Both the position numbers and the translations under genes were made by a program. Below are positions 22,772 to 34,771 of a stretch of 64,000 bases of DNA, one piece after another. Source of the stretch: Apoderus coryli (taxonomy: Eukaryota > Arthropoda > Insecta > Coleoptera > Attelabidae); assembly GCA_911728435.2 (NCBI GenBank), contig OU452209.1, positions 15,420,869 through 15,484,868 of the forward strand. The letters are read 5' to 3'. Numbering within the stretch: position 1 is the stretch's first letter; every line of letters begins with the position of its first letter. The notes below the pieces were generated by a model that saw only the letters and a program-made list of their open reading frames with translations, did no database searches and had not been told where the DNA came from.

Positions 22772-25393
22772 CAGTGGCGGCTTGTCCTATGAAGCAAGTG
22801 AAGCAACGCTTCACCTAAAGAATCAGTAAAATTAATCATATTTAAGTATTTAATTCTATTTTATTTCTCCATATAAAATTTAAACCGCTCCGGAATTTTA
22901 CAAATACGGCTATAAAAAGCGAAAAGAGGGCATATTTGAATAATGTTTCTAAGAAAAATACTAAAGATCTATGGAAATCATTAAAACAAATTCAAGTTGT
23001 GCCTAATAAAAAAAGTACGTTACCCTCGAACCTAACAAATCTGGAAAATATTAATCGGCATTTTGTCGAATCTATTCCGGGGTGTTCTCTTGATTCTGGA
23101 AATTTTGAAGAATATTTAGGTATGAACGAAATAATTCAAACTCCTTTAGAGTTTGAGGAAGTGTCCGAATTGGACATTGCCAAAATTTTGACACAAATTA
23201 AGTCAAAAGCAGTCGGATCAGATGAACTGTCGGTAGATTTTATAATTTTTTGTTGTCCTTTTATCCTGAAGTATGTCTGTCACATTGTTAATTACTGCAT
23301 AACTAAAGGTACATTTCCCGCAGACTGGAAGCTGACTCACGTCATTCCTTTGCCTAAGGTCAAATGCTCAACTTCATATAATGAATTACGTCCTGTTAGT
23401 GTTCTTCCGGCTATATCTAAGGTATTAGAGAAGGTAATAAAAGTTCAACTTACAAATTTTGTGAATAAGGACGAATTACTTCCCGCAACGCAGTCAGGTT
23501 TTAGAGCATCTCATAGCTGTTCAACAGCTTTACTTAATGTTACTGACAATATATTTAGATCTATAGATAGAGGTGAATGTACCATTTTGGTCTTGTTAGA
23601 CTACTCAACAGCATTCGATACCCTCAAACAGGAGACTTTATTCAAAATCTTAAAACACAATGGCTTTGAAGTTTTTTGAGAACTATTTGTGTGGTCGGAA
23701 ACAGAGAGTTGTTATGGATGGTAGACAGTCCAGTTATCTTGATATAGGAAGAGGTGTACCTCAAGGATCAATACTTGGACCCATGCTTTTTAATTTATAC
23801 ACTTCAAATTTTCATAATCATTTGCAGTATTGTAAAAGCCAGACATTTGCTGACAACATGCAGGTTTATTTTTCATTCAAACCCTCTTCTCTTGCTGAGG
23901 CATGCAATATAATTAACAATGATCTTGAAATGCTGTACAATGTTTCAGATAGGCACTCTCTGAGATTAAATCCGAACAAATGTGTTGTCATGCTTTTTGG
24001 CCGCCCAATTGATGTGAAAAATTTATCTCATTTAGTTGAAATTCAAATAAATAATGTTGCCCTAGAACTTAAAACTGAGGCCAGAAACTTAGGACAAATT
24101 TTGGATTCTGGATTGAGATTCGATAGTCACATTTCGCAATGTATTAAAAAATGTATATCGTGTTTAAAAATGCGCTATAATTCTAGACATATCCTTAGCT
24201 TGGGCACCAAGTTGACGTTGTGTGATTCTTTAGTCTTGTCAGTTATTAATCACGGTAATTTTGTGTATCGTCCTTGCCTAACAGCGCAAGCAAGTGCCCG
24301 AATCCAATAGATACAAAAATATTGTTTACGCTTTGCCTTCGGTATTAGGAAAAATAATCCTATTACTTATAAACTGCGGGATGCCAAATGGCTTGATATG
24401 AAGAGTAGGCATTATTACCACCGATGTTGTTTTTATCATAAAATAATTAAATCGGAGACACCTGATTACTTGTATAATAAGATTACCTGTCGCACTGATG
24501 TTCATAAGCTTAACTTGCGACATAGGGGGAGGCTAACTCCGCCTGCACATAGGACAGGAATGTTTGAAAGGTCCTTCACATATGACGTTGCTAAATTGTA
24601 TAATGATTTGGATCATGAGTTGTGGAATTGTTCTGATGTCGTTTTCAAAAGGAAATTAAAAGCAAGCTTGTTGCACCAAATTAGATGATTGTGTTATAGT
24701 ATATTACATAACATGTGCTGTAAATGATATTTTACACGAGCATGGAAAATTATTTACAGCTCGAGTTATGTACTGTACTTTTTCTACGACTTTGCAGAAT
24801 CAAAATCCATTTCAGAATTATAAATTTAAGCAAAAATATTTCACACAGAAGAAAAGGTAATTATGACAGTTAAATATTTGACACATCAGCAGCGTAAATC
24901 ATATTTACGCTGACATCAGGTAAGCGCAGTTATTATGAAAAATGATAGTTTATTTTCTAATTTTAACTAAAGTTAAGTTTTTTTAATTAACACTCCTTTT
25001 AAGAACCGAAAAATCTTGTTAAAAATGTACAGACACACCTGTTCCAGATTTAAATAAATGTTTGATAAATATAAATAAAGACAAATGCATAAAAGCAGAG
25101 CTTTTAATAATACCAGGTATGAGACGTATTATGATTTGCTAACAGGTAGCATAAAAGTAATTTGATTGACAGCTTCATAAAATGTGTTTTATTTAGTATT
25201 ATTGTGAAGTGGGTTAATATATTCTAGATATTAATTACACTTTAATTAACAATACTTAGGTGAGGTACCTACTTATAAACATAACCTATATTGTAGGCAG
25301 TTGACGAAGTAGGGACATCCCTATCAATTTTAGCTACCTATTAAGTATATGACTTTATTTTATGTGATGCTTCACTACATTAAACTGCCACTG
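22772..25393. mobile_element. hAT-like element (ends and target duplication only) carrying a LINE
   Basis: The left end cagtggcggcttgtc and the right end, read inversely, cagtggcagttta are followed on both sides by gtgaagca, giving imperfect inverted ends of a type common in hAT elements. Flanking octamers gccaggac (22764-22771) and gtcagaac (25394-25401) agree at six of eight positions, as expected for an old 8-base duplication. No hAT transposase is visible; most of the interior is a LINE. Confidence 0.45.
22936..24688 (+). pseudogene. CR1/Jockey-like LINE reverse transcriptase, two frame breaks
   Basis: Three + strand segments (22936-23679, 23660-24310, 24398-24688) make one RT: FPADWKLTHVIPLPK, ELRPVSVLPAISKVLE, TQSGFRASHSCSTALL, LDYSTAFDT, GVPQGSILGPMLFNLY, TFADNMQVYFSF, LRLNPNKCVVMLFG, RNLGQILDSGLRFDSHI and a C-terminal HRGRLTPPAH region. 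The catalytic pair reads Asp-Asn rather than Asp-Asp (23852-23857). With the two frame breaks it is inactive. Related fragments are at 26560-26911 and 44650-45190. Confidence 0.85.
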
Positions 25394-25401
25394 GTCAGAA
25401 C

Positions 25402-26370
25402 TAGATTTGATCAAATTTATCAGTATTGATTAGGTACTTCGGGAATATATTTGTGATTAAATATGTTGGTGTAAGTTGAGGAGGTTATATTTTTAACGAT
25501 ATTATTCTACCTTAAAAAGCAGTTAAAGTTATAGAAAATGTACACTAGTACCTACGTAATTTAGCGTGAACCACGCTATATAATTTTATTGAATATCCAT
25601 ATCTACTACTGCCGTACTAATATGTTTAATATTATGAAATTTAGTTGCATGCAAATGAGGTAGACTTGTATGTCAAACAGAAATAATATTTTAACGCAAA
25701 ACAATTTTATAAAATTTATATAAAATATCGTTTAAAAGTAGGTCACAGCGTTAAGAAATTCCCTCTTTGTGGTTCAAATACGAGGGTTCCTTTTTATGTT
25801 TTTACAAAATCCTGGAAGAAAAAAAATTGTTAGGAACAAGCTTTTACGTATTGCTTTTGAAAATAACATAAATATAGTTGTTTAGGCCATATACTATAAT
25901 CAATTTTTAATATGGGTAAGTTTCTATATGCTTCTGTGGACACCCTGTATATTATATTGTATAAAATAGATTTTGCATACTATATAGAATTGAATGAACT
26001 TGCTTTCTAAACATAAATGCCTGCCAACTATGTCATGGTTTATACAACTTTTTAATAAGCATAATATGAATAAGTAATTACTGTTTTTTAAAAAGTTTAC
26101 CTTGAATTGAAGTTGAACCAATCTGAGTGTTGAAGTTTTTGATTCGCATATTAAAAATAACAAAAAAATTACATTGGGAAGTACTTTCATTAAATGTTTA
26201 AGTACAAAACGAAAAACGAGAAATTAACCTCTACCATTTTCGGATAAAAATCTAAAAGAAAGAAAGAAATTATGTTTATAATAAAAAAAGTTGTATAAAC
26301 CGAGATAACTAACAATCACTCAAGTAACCAATATTTCTTTCTTCTTTTTTCTGTTTGTTTTTGCTTCTAG
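25402..26370. other. Intron sequence without recognised gene
   Basis: AT-rich; a single MITE-type end (acaccctgtatatta near 25940). Ends at the acceptor of eag exon 2. Confidence 0.4.
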
Positions 26371-26502
26371 AGACTCCACTATGGCTACTGTTACAAATAT
26401 CACCGATAAAAAACGAACGAGATCTCGTCGTGCTCTTCCTATTGACATTCAGAGATATTACGGCATTGAAACAGCCAATAGAGACGGACGATGCCAAAGG
26501 GG
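26371..26502 (+). CDS. eag: eag exon 2: end of PAS domain
   Basis: A 132-base exon between acceptor ttgcttctag and donor GTAAGG. Its first two bases complete the Lys codon opened in the previous exon and it ends in phase 1. It encodes [20 protein letters not shown], then a segment ending in [15 protein letters not shown], which is the last strands of the PAS fold and its exit linker. All of intron 1 separates it from the preceding exon, and a LINE fragment follows within about 60 bases. Confidence 0.95.
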
Positions 26503-26559
26503 GTAAGGAGTGATTTACATTATTTAGACAATAGGTATTTGAAGGAAATGATCCATCCT

Positions 26560-26911
26560 GCACTGTTTCGTTAGAAGGTTTGATTTTATCTGGGTCACAT
26601 ATCGACGGTAGAATTCTATTCCATTTGGACATGAACTGGTTTAATATGGATAATAGAAGGTATTTACATGCGGCTTGCCGGTTTCACAGTATTCTGCACT
26701 ACAAGACTCCTCCTTATTTATATCAAAAGATAAGATTTCGAACAGACCTACACCTGCTCATTCTACGGAATTCTTCAAGAGATCGTTTTCCTACTTTATT
26801 ACGAAATGTATGAATAAACTTTTACCAGAAGTTAGAAGCCTAAATAAGGTTCAATTTAAAAAACGCGTTCATAACATCTTATTGGCGAGGCAAACGGCGA
26901 ACATTCAATAA
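26560..26911 (+). pseudogene. LINE 3'-end fragment (same family as 22936-24688)
   Basis: Across one frameshift near 26755 it encodes DNRRYLHAACRFHSILHYKT, PPYLYQKIRFRTDLH and FFKRSFSYFITKCMNKLLPE, ending LLARQTANIQ and stop. This matches, residue type by residue type, the C-terminus of the LINE at 24398-24688 (RHYYHRCCFYHKIIKSETPD). It lies just downstream of eag exon 2. Confidence 0.75.
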
Positions 26912-28348
26912 GCGGGATAATTAAAATGACCCATGCAGGTTCCTAGACAAATGATTTTTGTTATATGATTAGGTATTCTCCTTCATTTTTTTGTCTGTGT
27001 TTTTTCTTTAGTTTTGCTTTTTTTTTATTATCGTTTGTTTGTTACTGAAAATATTTTTTTGTGAAATTGGTTAAGTGTTTGAAAAAGGTGTAACACTGTT
27101 ATTGGTATTATACTGTATTTACTATACTCTGTATGTTATTGTATTCATAAGTATATTTTTGACATTTATAAGGAAAATTGGAGACCCTACCTCATCCTCA
27201 GCTTTGATTGTGTCGAACAATGTCAACTTTTTGCACTCTGATAGACCTTCCCAAGATCTGTGTAAATTCTATGAACTGCATTATAAGACCATACTTTACG
27301 TTATTTGTTTTTTTTTAATCACTTGAATGTTTACATTTTTTTCTAACTTCTCTGTCGAAATAAAGAGGTCAAATGTCGATCTTGTTCTCTATCATCTTGC
27401 GAAGAGCATCGATGTTTTTTGGTATTAGAACAGATTTCTGTGGACCTTCACGTGATTTCTCACTCTCTTGAAATTTTTGTAAACCAATTGTACTTTGATT
27501 GATTACCAAAAACAACATCCTGGGTTTTATGATCTTAGATCCTTTGTTGCTAAAACTTTTACGGACGTTCTAGACCAGGCGTTCCTAGCTTTTTCTGGAA
27601 AAGTAGACCTTACTGGTACTCCTTTTCAGCAATAAAGAAAAACTAAGTGATACTTCGTCAGCTTGCTCTGATGACATATCTCCTGAGCTATTTAATTCTT
27701 CATTTGTTTCTCAGCTTTGCGTTCTTTTTTGTCCTTCCTCGTTGGTTTAATAAGGTAAACTGGCTACAATAAATTAGTAAAAAAGATTGTTACACAAGAA
27801 ATCCATGCAATTTTAACACACACTGTATAAACATCTTGATTAATTCGATTTAAAGTCTTTTGTGGTATTCACGCTGTTGAGTACACCAAATTTCAGTTGA
27901 TGAAACTCGCGTTCACATTCCACTATACTTGACTGTACCATTTTGTTTGGAAAACTAATTCGATGTGAGGTCTACGACCGATTCAATTTAAAACTTTTCT
28001 AGTTTAGTGAAACAACAATTTCAACTACTATCTGAAACTGGCAAATTGACTTAAACAAATGGCACTTTCTACCTCTAACAAAACGAATAGGAAGCTAATC
28101 CAATTTTCAGTATTTTTTTTTAATATTAACAGTCTAGGAGCTTCCTTAATTTAATTTAATTATTTTAAAAAATAAATATAACTTATGGAAAGTTAATTGG
28201 TGTTTTTTTGATATAAATTTGTATACATTTTTTAAAACCCTCTCCTGAAAAGTGTTTTCTTTTCATTTTCCCTGTATAATATTTTTTATATTATATTTAA
28301 GGTCTTAACTTACCACATAATAAACAATAGAATAATTATTTTCATCAG
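26912..28348. other. eag intron 2, right part: nothing recognised
   Basis: AT-rich. No gene, paired repeat or RNA was recognised. Confidence 0.4.
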
Positions 28349-28470
28349 GTTTATCAAAATTCGCCAAACTGGCGAGATCGGTAACGAGAAGTCGATCAGT
28401 CCTCGTATCACAATTCTCATCACATCTACCAAACCTCAAGGACACAACGAAACAGTCGCATCTGGCACAA
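28349..28470 (+). CDS. eag: eag exon 3: PAS-to-S1 linker
   Basis: A 122-base exon between acceptor attttcatcag and donor GTGAGT. It completes a Gly codon, then encodes LSKFAKLARSVTRSRS to LPNLKDTTKQSHLAQ and ends on a codon boundary. The basic SKFAKLARSVTRSR stretch is the conserved proximal linker between PAS domain and S1 in Eag channels. Confidence 0.95.
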
Positions 28471-28541
28471 GTGAGTAACACCCCAAATTCACCCTGCCTT
28501 TATAACTGTCCAAATAGTAAACAAATAACCATTTTAAAATC

Positions 28542-28591
28542 TTCGAGCCGCACGTTGGGCGCCAGAAAATCAAGCCGCACGTTAGGCGCCA
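28542..28591 (+). repeat. Two tandem copies of a tRNA-Lys-like 3' end
   Basis: TTCGAGCC...CACGTTGGGCGCCA (28542-28564) resembles the T-arm and acceptor 3' strand of tRNA-Lys(CUU), including a CCA-like end. A near copy, caagccgcacgttaggcgcc, follows at 28571-28591, separated by agaaaat. The rest of a tRNA is absent. It may mark a primer-binding site or a retro-insertion of tRNA-derived sequence. Confidence 0.5.
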
Positions 28592-28859
28592 GAAAATAAA
28601 TATTAAATATATATATATTTGTCAAAAAATTAAAAATAATTTGTAGACAGGTAAACAAAACATATAAAACATAAGAATAATAAATAATACATACAGGTAC
28701 ATCGTCAAATAAATAAATAAATCAATTAAGATACTTAAAGTAAATTAATTAAGTAAATATTCTACAGTTCAATATATATACATATATATATACCAAACAC
28801 ACAATACAAACTACTAAGTACTATTCAGTGTGTGAATCGCTCAAAAATTAATGCACATT

Positions 28860-30210
28860 AAAAAAGTCACCTACTGTATAAAAAGCTTTTTCTAACAAAT
28901 ACGTCTTTAGAGCTTTACGGAATAGAGGAAGGGATGACAGGAATTTGATTTCCATTGGCCGATGGTTGTGCATTTTTTTGCATTGTATATAATCGAGCTT
29001 TTGATTAATTCGGAGGATGGGGCTGGCAGATAAAGATCATGTTCGGAGTTTCTAAGGAGATAGTTATGGAATGGTCTTTCAGAGACATCTGACACTGTTT
29101 GCGGATTAAGCAGACCGATTCCATGAATAAGGAAGGTAGTGTTAGTATTTTAAATTTTCTCGAGAAGTCCTGGCAATGGGCTCTATAGTGCAATCTCAGA
29201 GAGTATCGAATAGCTCTTTTTTGTAATCTAAAAATACGCCCAAATTGCGTTGCTCAGCAGCAGCCTATCGAAGATGGGATTCGAAGAGTGAAAAGTAGAC
29301 TGTTATGAAAGTTGACAAGTTAAGTTCTTTGGAAACTGATCTTAACGCAAAACAGGCAGAGCTTAATTTTTTTGCTAACGCATCAATGTGCAACTTCCAC
29401 TTCAGGGAGCTGTCAACAACAAGGCCCAGAACCTTCACAGAAGAAACGACGTCAATAGTGGAATTACTAAGTTCAAAAGACTGCAGCGCACCGTTATATG
29501 ACACAGATTTAGTTTTCGCAGTGTTCAAGCACAACAAATTAGAGTCACACCATGATTTGATGGTGATTAAGTCTTTGGATATGTTACTATGAAGAGCCAC
29601 ACTATCCGGGCCGCACCAAGTGAAACTAGTATCATCAGCAAAGAGACATACTTTACCGCTGATGTCTAGGCACGTAATGTCGTGGATAAATAGCAAAAAC
29701 AAAATAGGACCCAACACCGAACCCTGTGGAACTCCACAATCAATCGGTCTGCAAGAAGACACAGCCGCATTGACCCTCACACACTGACTTCTGTTGCTAT
29801 GGTACGACTGAAACCATCCCAGTGGAACCCCCCGAATTCCGTAGCGCTGTATCTTGTTAATTAGGATGTTATGACTTACACAGTCGAATGCTTTGGAGAA
29901 ATCACAGAAAATTGATGCTGTAAAGTGGAGATTGTTCAAGTTGGAGTAAACATTGTTGAAGACGGAGAATTAGCATAATTAGTGCATTTATTAGCTAAAA
30001 ATCCAAATTGGTGGCTAGTTAATACTTCATATTTGTGCAGAAATGATAGAAGTCTCCTTTTAACCAGTCTTTCAATGATCTTGGATAGAGTAGATAGAAG
30101 TGCAATTGGACGATAGTTTGAAGCTTGATCCTTATCGCCGCCCTTGTGCAGAGGAATTATTATAGATGTCTTAACGCATTGTGGAAAAAGGAGGATTGTC
30201 CGAAATTTTT
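28860..30210 (-). pseudogene. CR1/Jockey-like LINE reverse transcriptase
   Basis: On the - strand, through breaks: NYRPIALLSTLSKIIERLVK, LTSHQFGFLANK, FCDFSKAFDCVSHNI, GVPQGSVLGPILFLLFIHDI, the catalytic LFADDTSFTW and the thumb region KVLGLVVDSSLKWKLHI, followed by degraded C-terminal pieces to about 28860. The main frame is 29265-29939. The catalytic Asp pair is intact but the upstream RT part is out of frame. It lies in eag intron 3. Confidence 0.83.
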
Positions 30211-30346
30211 TTTAAATGAGATAGTGAGCGCATATTCTTGGCCGGTGTACGTAAACCCACGGTAGTCCAAGGTTTATGTTGTTTGTCCCTGATAGGCCTA
30301 AGCGGGAACGCTTTTAATGCTAGACCAAAAAGGTTGACATGATACC

Positions 30347-30392
30347 GGTGCCCAACGTGGGACTCAATCCCACAACGCTGAGATTAAGAGTC
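30347..30392 (-). pseudogene. tRNA-Lys(CUU)-like 3' half
   Basis: On the - strand: GACTCTTAATCTCAG (anticodon loop with CTT) followed by a T-arm and GGGCACC. This corresponds to the 3' half of tRNA-Lys(CUU); the D-arm half is not recognisable. It is in opposite orientation to the tRNA-Lys-like tails at 28542 on the other side of the LINE. Confidence 0.6.
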
Positions 30393-30550
30393 ATTAATTC
30401 AGTCAATTTACGACGTTTTATAAAGTTTAAATTATTAATTTAATACAGGAATCTTCAATGAAACTAATATATTTCTTTTTGTTTGTTTACACGCTGCTTT
30501 TTCACTGGGATTTACCGAACTGATTTCCAATACGTAAAACACTAATGTAG

Positions 30551-30791
30551 ATGATGAGTTTGAATGCAGATATAATGCCACAATACAGGCAGGAGGCACC
30601 AAAAACACCGCCTCACATTCTGTTGCATTATTGCGCATTCAAGGCCATTTGGGACTGGATTATACTGTGCTTAACTTTTTATACCGCCATTATGGTTCCT
30701 TATAACGTAGCGTTTAAGAATAAGACATCCGAGGATGTTTCTCTACTGGTTGTGGATTCAATTGTTGATGTGATATTCTTTATTGATATTG
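30551..30791 (+). CDS. eag: eag exon 4: pre-S1, S1, start of S2
   Basis: A 241-base exon with acceptor ctaatgtag and donor GTAACT. It encodes [20 protein letters not shown], then S1 ([20 protein letters not shown]), the S1-S2 loop ([12 protein letters not shown]) and the first part of S2 ([14 protein letters not shown]). It ends with one base of a Val codon finished by the next exon. The ATG at its start is internal to the protein, not the initiator. Confidence 0.97.
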
Positions 30792-31084
30792 GTAACTGAA
30801 ATATTTTTATTACAATTTTTTTTGTCAATCAATTTGCTCAGGAATCGAGGGAAACTAGGGAGCCGAATGATCTGTAGTCTTGATGCTTAAAGAGTCCAGC
30901 AGGACGTGGAAGAGTGAGCTGGTTATGACCATGACAGGAGATCTAACGCAACGTTTGTTTGCCTGCTTTGTATGCATTACTCCTTGCTTTATTACTATAG
31001 GTTTGCAAGGATTGTCCATACGAATTTTCCTTGTGATCCTAGATTATGATTAACATATATTTCATATAGTAATTTCGGTTTCAG

Positions 31085-31239
31085 TTCTAAATTTTCATAC
31101 AACCTTTGTTGGGCCCGGCGGTGAAGTCGTGTCCGATCCAAAAGTGATTAGAATGAATTATCTAAAGAGTTGGTTTATCATAGATTTATTAAGTTGTTTA
31201 CCGTATGACGTATTCAATGCTTTCGATCACGATGAAGAT
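31085..31239 (+). CDS. eag: eag exon 5: end of S2, S2-S3 loop, S3
   Basis: A 155-base exon with acceptor tttcggtttcag and donor GTAAGT. It encodes [20 protein letters not shown], then S3 ([19 protein letters not shown]) and ends with FDHDED on a codon boundary. The acidic residues of S2 and S3 that pair with S4 arginines are present. Confidence 0.97.
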
Positions 31240-31796
31240 GTAAGTATTCCTAATGTTATAATTATTTATTAATAAATTAATTGCTACTTTCCATCAATAT
31301 CTACCCTTTTCAAACTCTATATAGACCCTCGCAATAACCTTTCTGGCAGGTTTGTTAACCACACTTAATTGTCTTTCCGGAAACCATTGTTGATCCTACC
31401 AGATATTTATCCAAACAACTTTAGTGGTCTGTATGGAGATTATGATGAATTTCCATCATCACATGCTATTTCAATATACAAATTTGCTTATATGCTGATT
31501 TAACTAAATATGATTCATTTAGATTTAGAATTTCTTCAATATTCATCGACTTGTCTGTTTACTGTTCTTCAATTTTCTGGCATCATTTAGTTCTAGTTAA
31601 AGTTGTCTGATTAATTTCTTATTTTCTGCTATTCTTTCTTTGTCTGTGCCGCGTAATTTCTTATCTTTTTCATTTCTTCGTGTTATTTTCTCTAACATTC
31701 GCGTTGTATTATTTCTTCTTCATTTTCATATTTGCGTCGCTTTCTCATTCATCGTTTTTCTTATCTTCTTCTCTAACATTTCTTCTTTAAACCAAA

Positions 31797-33190
31797 AACG
31801 GTTTTTTGGTTAATTACAAGGTATAAAACGGTTTTCAGGTTAATTACAAAGTTATCAACCGGTTTTCTGGCTAATTACTAAGTTATAAAACGGTTTTCCG
31901 GTTAATTACGAAGTTATCATCCGGTTTTCCAGTAAATTACAAAGTTATAAACCGGTTTTCCGGTAAATTACTAAGTTATAAAACGGTTTTCCGGTTAATT
32001 ACAAAGGTTTTTTTTAATAGCTCAATTGTAACTCAAACCTAAGGTTAAATCATGATATAACTAAAATTTTCTCAAATTAAATTAGTGATTTCTTCAAAAT
32101 AGCCATAGTTTTGAACGTCATATACTCAACAAATTGAAAAAATAATAACAAATTACATGGTTTTATGAGAAACGTTCTCTTAATTTCATCGTCGTTCATT
32201 GTGTCGAATTTTTTAATTAATTCAATTAAAATGTTTTATAACTAAGTAATTAACCGGAAAACCGTTTTATAACTTTGTAATTGACGGGAAAACCGTTTTA
32301 TAACTTTGTAATAAACCGGAAACCTGGTTGATAACTTTGTATTTAAACTGAAAACCGTTTCATACCTTTGTAAAATCGGAGAACCGTTTTACAACTTAGT
32401 AATTTACCGGAACAGTCTTATAACTTTGTAATAAACCGAAAAACTGTTTTGTAACTTAATAATTAACCGGAAAACCATTTTATAACTTTGTAATTTACCG
32501 TAAAACCGCTTTATAGCATAGTAATTTACCAAAAAACCGGTTGATAACTTTGTAATTTACCTGAAAACTGTTCTATATCTTTGTAATTAACCAGACAACC
32601 GTTTTATAACATTGTAATAGACCGGAAAACCGTTTTCTAACTTAGTAATAAACCGGAAAAGCGTTTTATAACTTTGTTACAAACCGGAAAACTGGTTGAT
32701 AACTTTATAACTTAGTAATTAACCGGAAAACCGTTTTATAACTTTGTAATAAACCGGAAAACCGGTTGATAGCTTTGTATTTAAACTGAAAACCGTTTCA
32801 TACCTTTGTAAAACCGGAGAACCGTTTTACAACTTAGTTATTTACCGGAACACAGTCTTATAACTTTGTAATAAACCGAAAAACTGTTTTATAACTTAAT
32901 AATTAACCGGAAAACCATTTTATAACTTTGTAATTTACCGTAAAACCGGTTGATAACTTTGTAATTTACCTGAAAACTGTTCTATATCTTTGTAATTAAC
33001 CAGATAACCGTTTTATAACATTGTAATAGACGGAAAAACCGTTTTCTACCTTAGTAATTAACGGGAAAAGCGTTTAATAACTTTGTTACAAACCGGAAAA
33101 CCGGTTGATAACTTTGTAACCTAGTAATTAACCGGAAAACCGTTTTATAACTTTGTAGTAAACCGGAAAACCGTTTTAGAACTTAGTAAT
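31797..33190. mobile_element. Foldback-type element: inverted arms of 31-base tandem repeats
   Basis: The left arm (31797-32008) repeats ccggttaattacaaagttat; the right arm (32233-33190) repeats the inverse, aaccggaaaaccgttttata, each unit about 31 bases. The spacer 32009-32232 contains a segment also found at 34375-34430 (tttctcaaattaaattattg type). Within the right arm a 437-base block (about 14 units) is itself duplicated (32346 versus 32783). Long inverted arms of short tandem repeats are the layout of Drosophila FB elements. No coding region. Confidence 0.75.
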
Positions 33191-33350
33191 AAAAAACTTC
33201 TGAAATAAATTTCACCATGAGCCCCCATTTTTGAGTTGATACAAAGATCTCAATTCGCTGCAATAGGGGAGTCTGTATGGGTTAGACTATTAGGAGGAAC
33301 GTCTTTTTGGAGAAAGCCTTGATGGTGTTTTATTATTTAAACATTTTTAG

Positions 33351-33508
33351 GGTATCGGAAGCCTCTTCAGTGCGCTTAAAGTGGTCCGTTTACTACGATT
33401 AGGGCGTGTAGTTAGGAAATTGGACAGATACCTCGAGTATGGTGCTGCAATGCTTATTTTACTACTCTGCTTTTACATGTTGGTTGCCCATTGGCTGGCC
33501 TGCATTTG
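33351..33508 (+). CDS. eag: eag exon 6: S4 voltage sensor and S5
   Basis: A 158-base exon following acceptor acatttttag. It encodes [10 protein letters not shown], the S4 sensor [14 protein letters not shown] and S5 ([20 protein letters not shown]), and ends with two bases of a Trp codon before donor GTAAAT. The next intron is only 58 bases. A foldback-type repeat ends about 160 bases upstream. Confidence 0.97.
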
Positions 33509-33566
33509 GTAAATACAGTATCACCGTTAAATTTTAAATAATTTATTTAACTGAATCTGTTCGTAG

Positions 33567-33832
33567 GTACTCAATAGGTAGATCAGACGCTGATAACGGC
33601 GTCCAATACAGTTGGTTATGGAAATTGGCTAACGTCACACAAAATCCGTATTCCTACGTATGGCCAAACGACTCTAGTACTCCAGAACTGATTAATGGGC
33701 CTTCCCGGAAAACGATGTATGTGACCGCATTGTATTTCACGATGACTTGCATGACATCAGTAGGGTTCGGGAATGTGGCAGCGGAGACCGATAACGAGCG
33801 GATATTTACCATTTGTATGATGATCATAGCAG
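33567..33832 (+). CDS. eag: eag exon 7: pore loop and start of S6
   Basis: A 266-base exon that finishes the Trp codon and encodes the S5-P turret (YSIGRSDADNGVQYSWLWKL), the pore helix and selectivity filter (TMTCMTSVGFGN) and the first half of S6 (FTICMMIIA), then donor GTAAAG. GFGN in place of GYGD is the Eag/Erg signature. The turret holds possible N-glycosylation sites (NVT, NDS). Confidence 0.97.
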
Positions 33833-34754
33833 GTAAAGATAATGTGTTTATAAAGGTCGAATCTACAAACTCTTCACCATATGTTGTGTAGCCCTTTCTC
33901 TGTGTCACATGGGATAGTTTTCTCTTTATCCTGGTATAGGAATAGCTACTGCATATCCAGGTTATCTATATTAGCTCAATTAAATATTATTCCCTACAGA
34001 CCACCGGGAAATTAACTCTGAACCGGGCTAGCTATAGTAATACTGATGAGGATGATGAAAATAATATCACACGTACATGTTATGGTGTTGATAACAACAA
34101 CCATATTAATACGGAATTGAAAAACATTGGAACATCCCCAAAAACCCGTTTTATACAAGATGTCTTGAAAGTTCGGGAGTTTTTATACATAATATTATGG
34201 AAAACGTTAGTTCAATAGCTAAATTGTAACCGAAAGCTTCCCTAATCATCTTCTTCTTGAAATTCCGATCCTATCGGAGATCGGTGATCATCACCAAGAG
34301 ATTCTTCTTCTGCCAATCGTTCTCTTTCCTTTTAATTTGCCTAAATCATATTTGCTTCAAAGTATGACTTATATCTAGTATTTTCTCAAATTAAATTATT
34401 GATTTCTTCAAAATAGCTAAAGTTGAATGATTACTAAATGAAGTTATTGCTTCCTTCGATATAACTAAAGCTTTAGAACTTCATATTTGCTTCAACTTCC
34501 AATTTGAATTTACGGGATCTTTAATGAGAGCTGAGAGATGGTTATTCCGCTTTGAATTGTTTGTAATTTGACCGAAGCAAGTGTGACCTGACGCGAAGAC
34601 AAACTATAATCAAATGCATCTGTCGAGTGGGTTTTTTACAGTGAGTTAGCATCTAAAATGGAAAGGTGACTTTTGCACCCAGTGAAACAAGAAAGACATA
34701 CATATGTTACTCAAACAGGGTTGTCATATCCAGGCCATAAAATAATCAACCCAT
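33833..34754. other. eag intron 7, left part
   Basis: No gene. 34375-34430 repeats part of the spacer of the foldback element at 31797-33190. Confidence 0.5.
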
Positions 34755-34771
34755 TATACTTCTTCTTATTC

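Noticed and set aside
26309..26632. 107-codon frame on the - strand
   Set aside because: It is the shadow of eag exon 2 on the opposite strand; the + strand translation is clear PAS-domain sequence.
33654..33908. 84-codon frame on the - strand
   Set aside because: Antisense of the eag pore exon.
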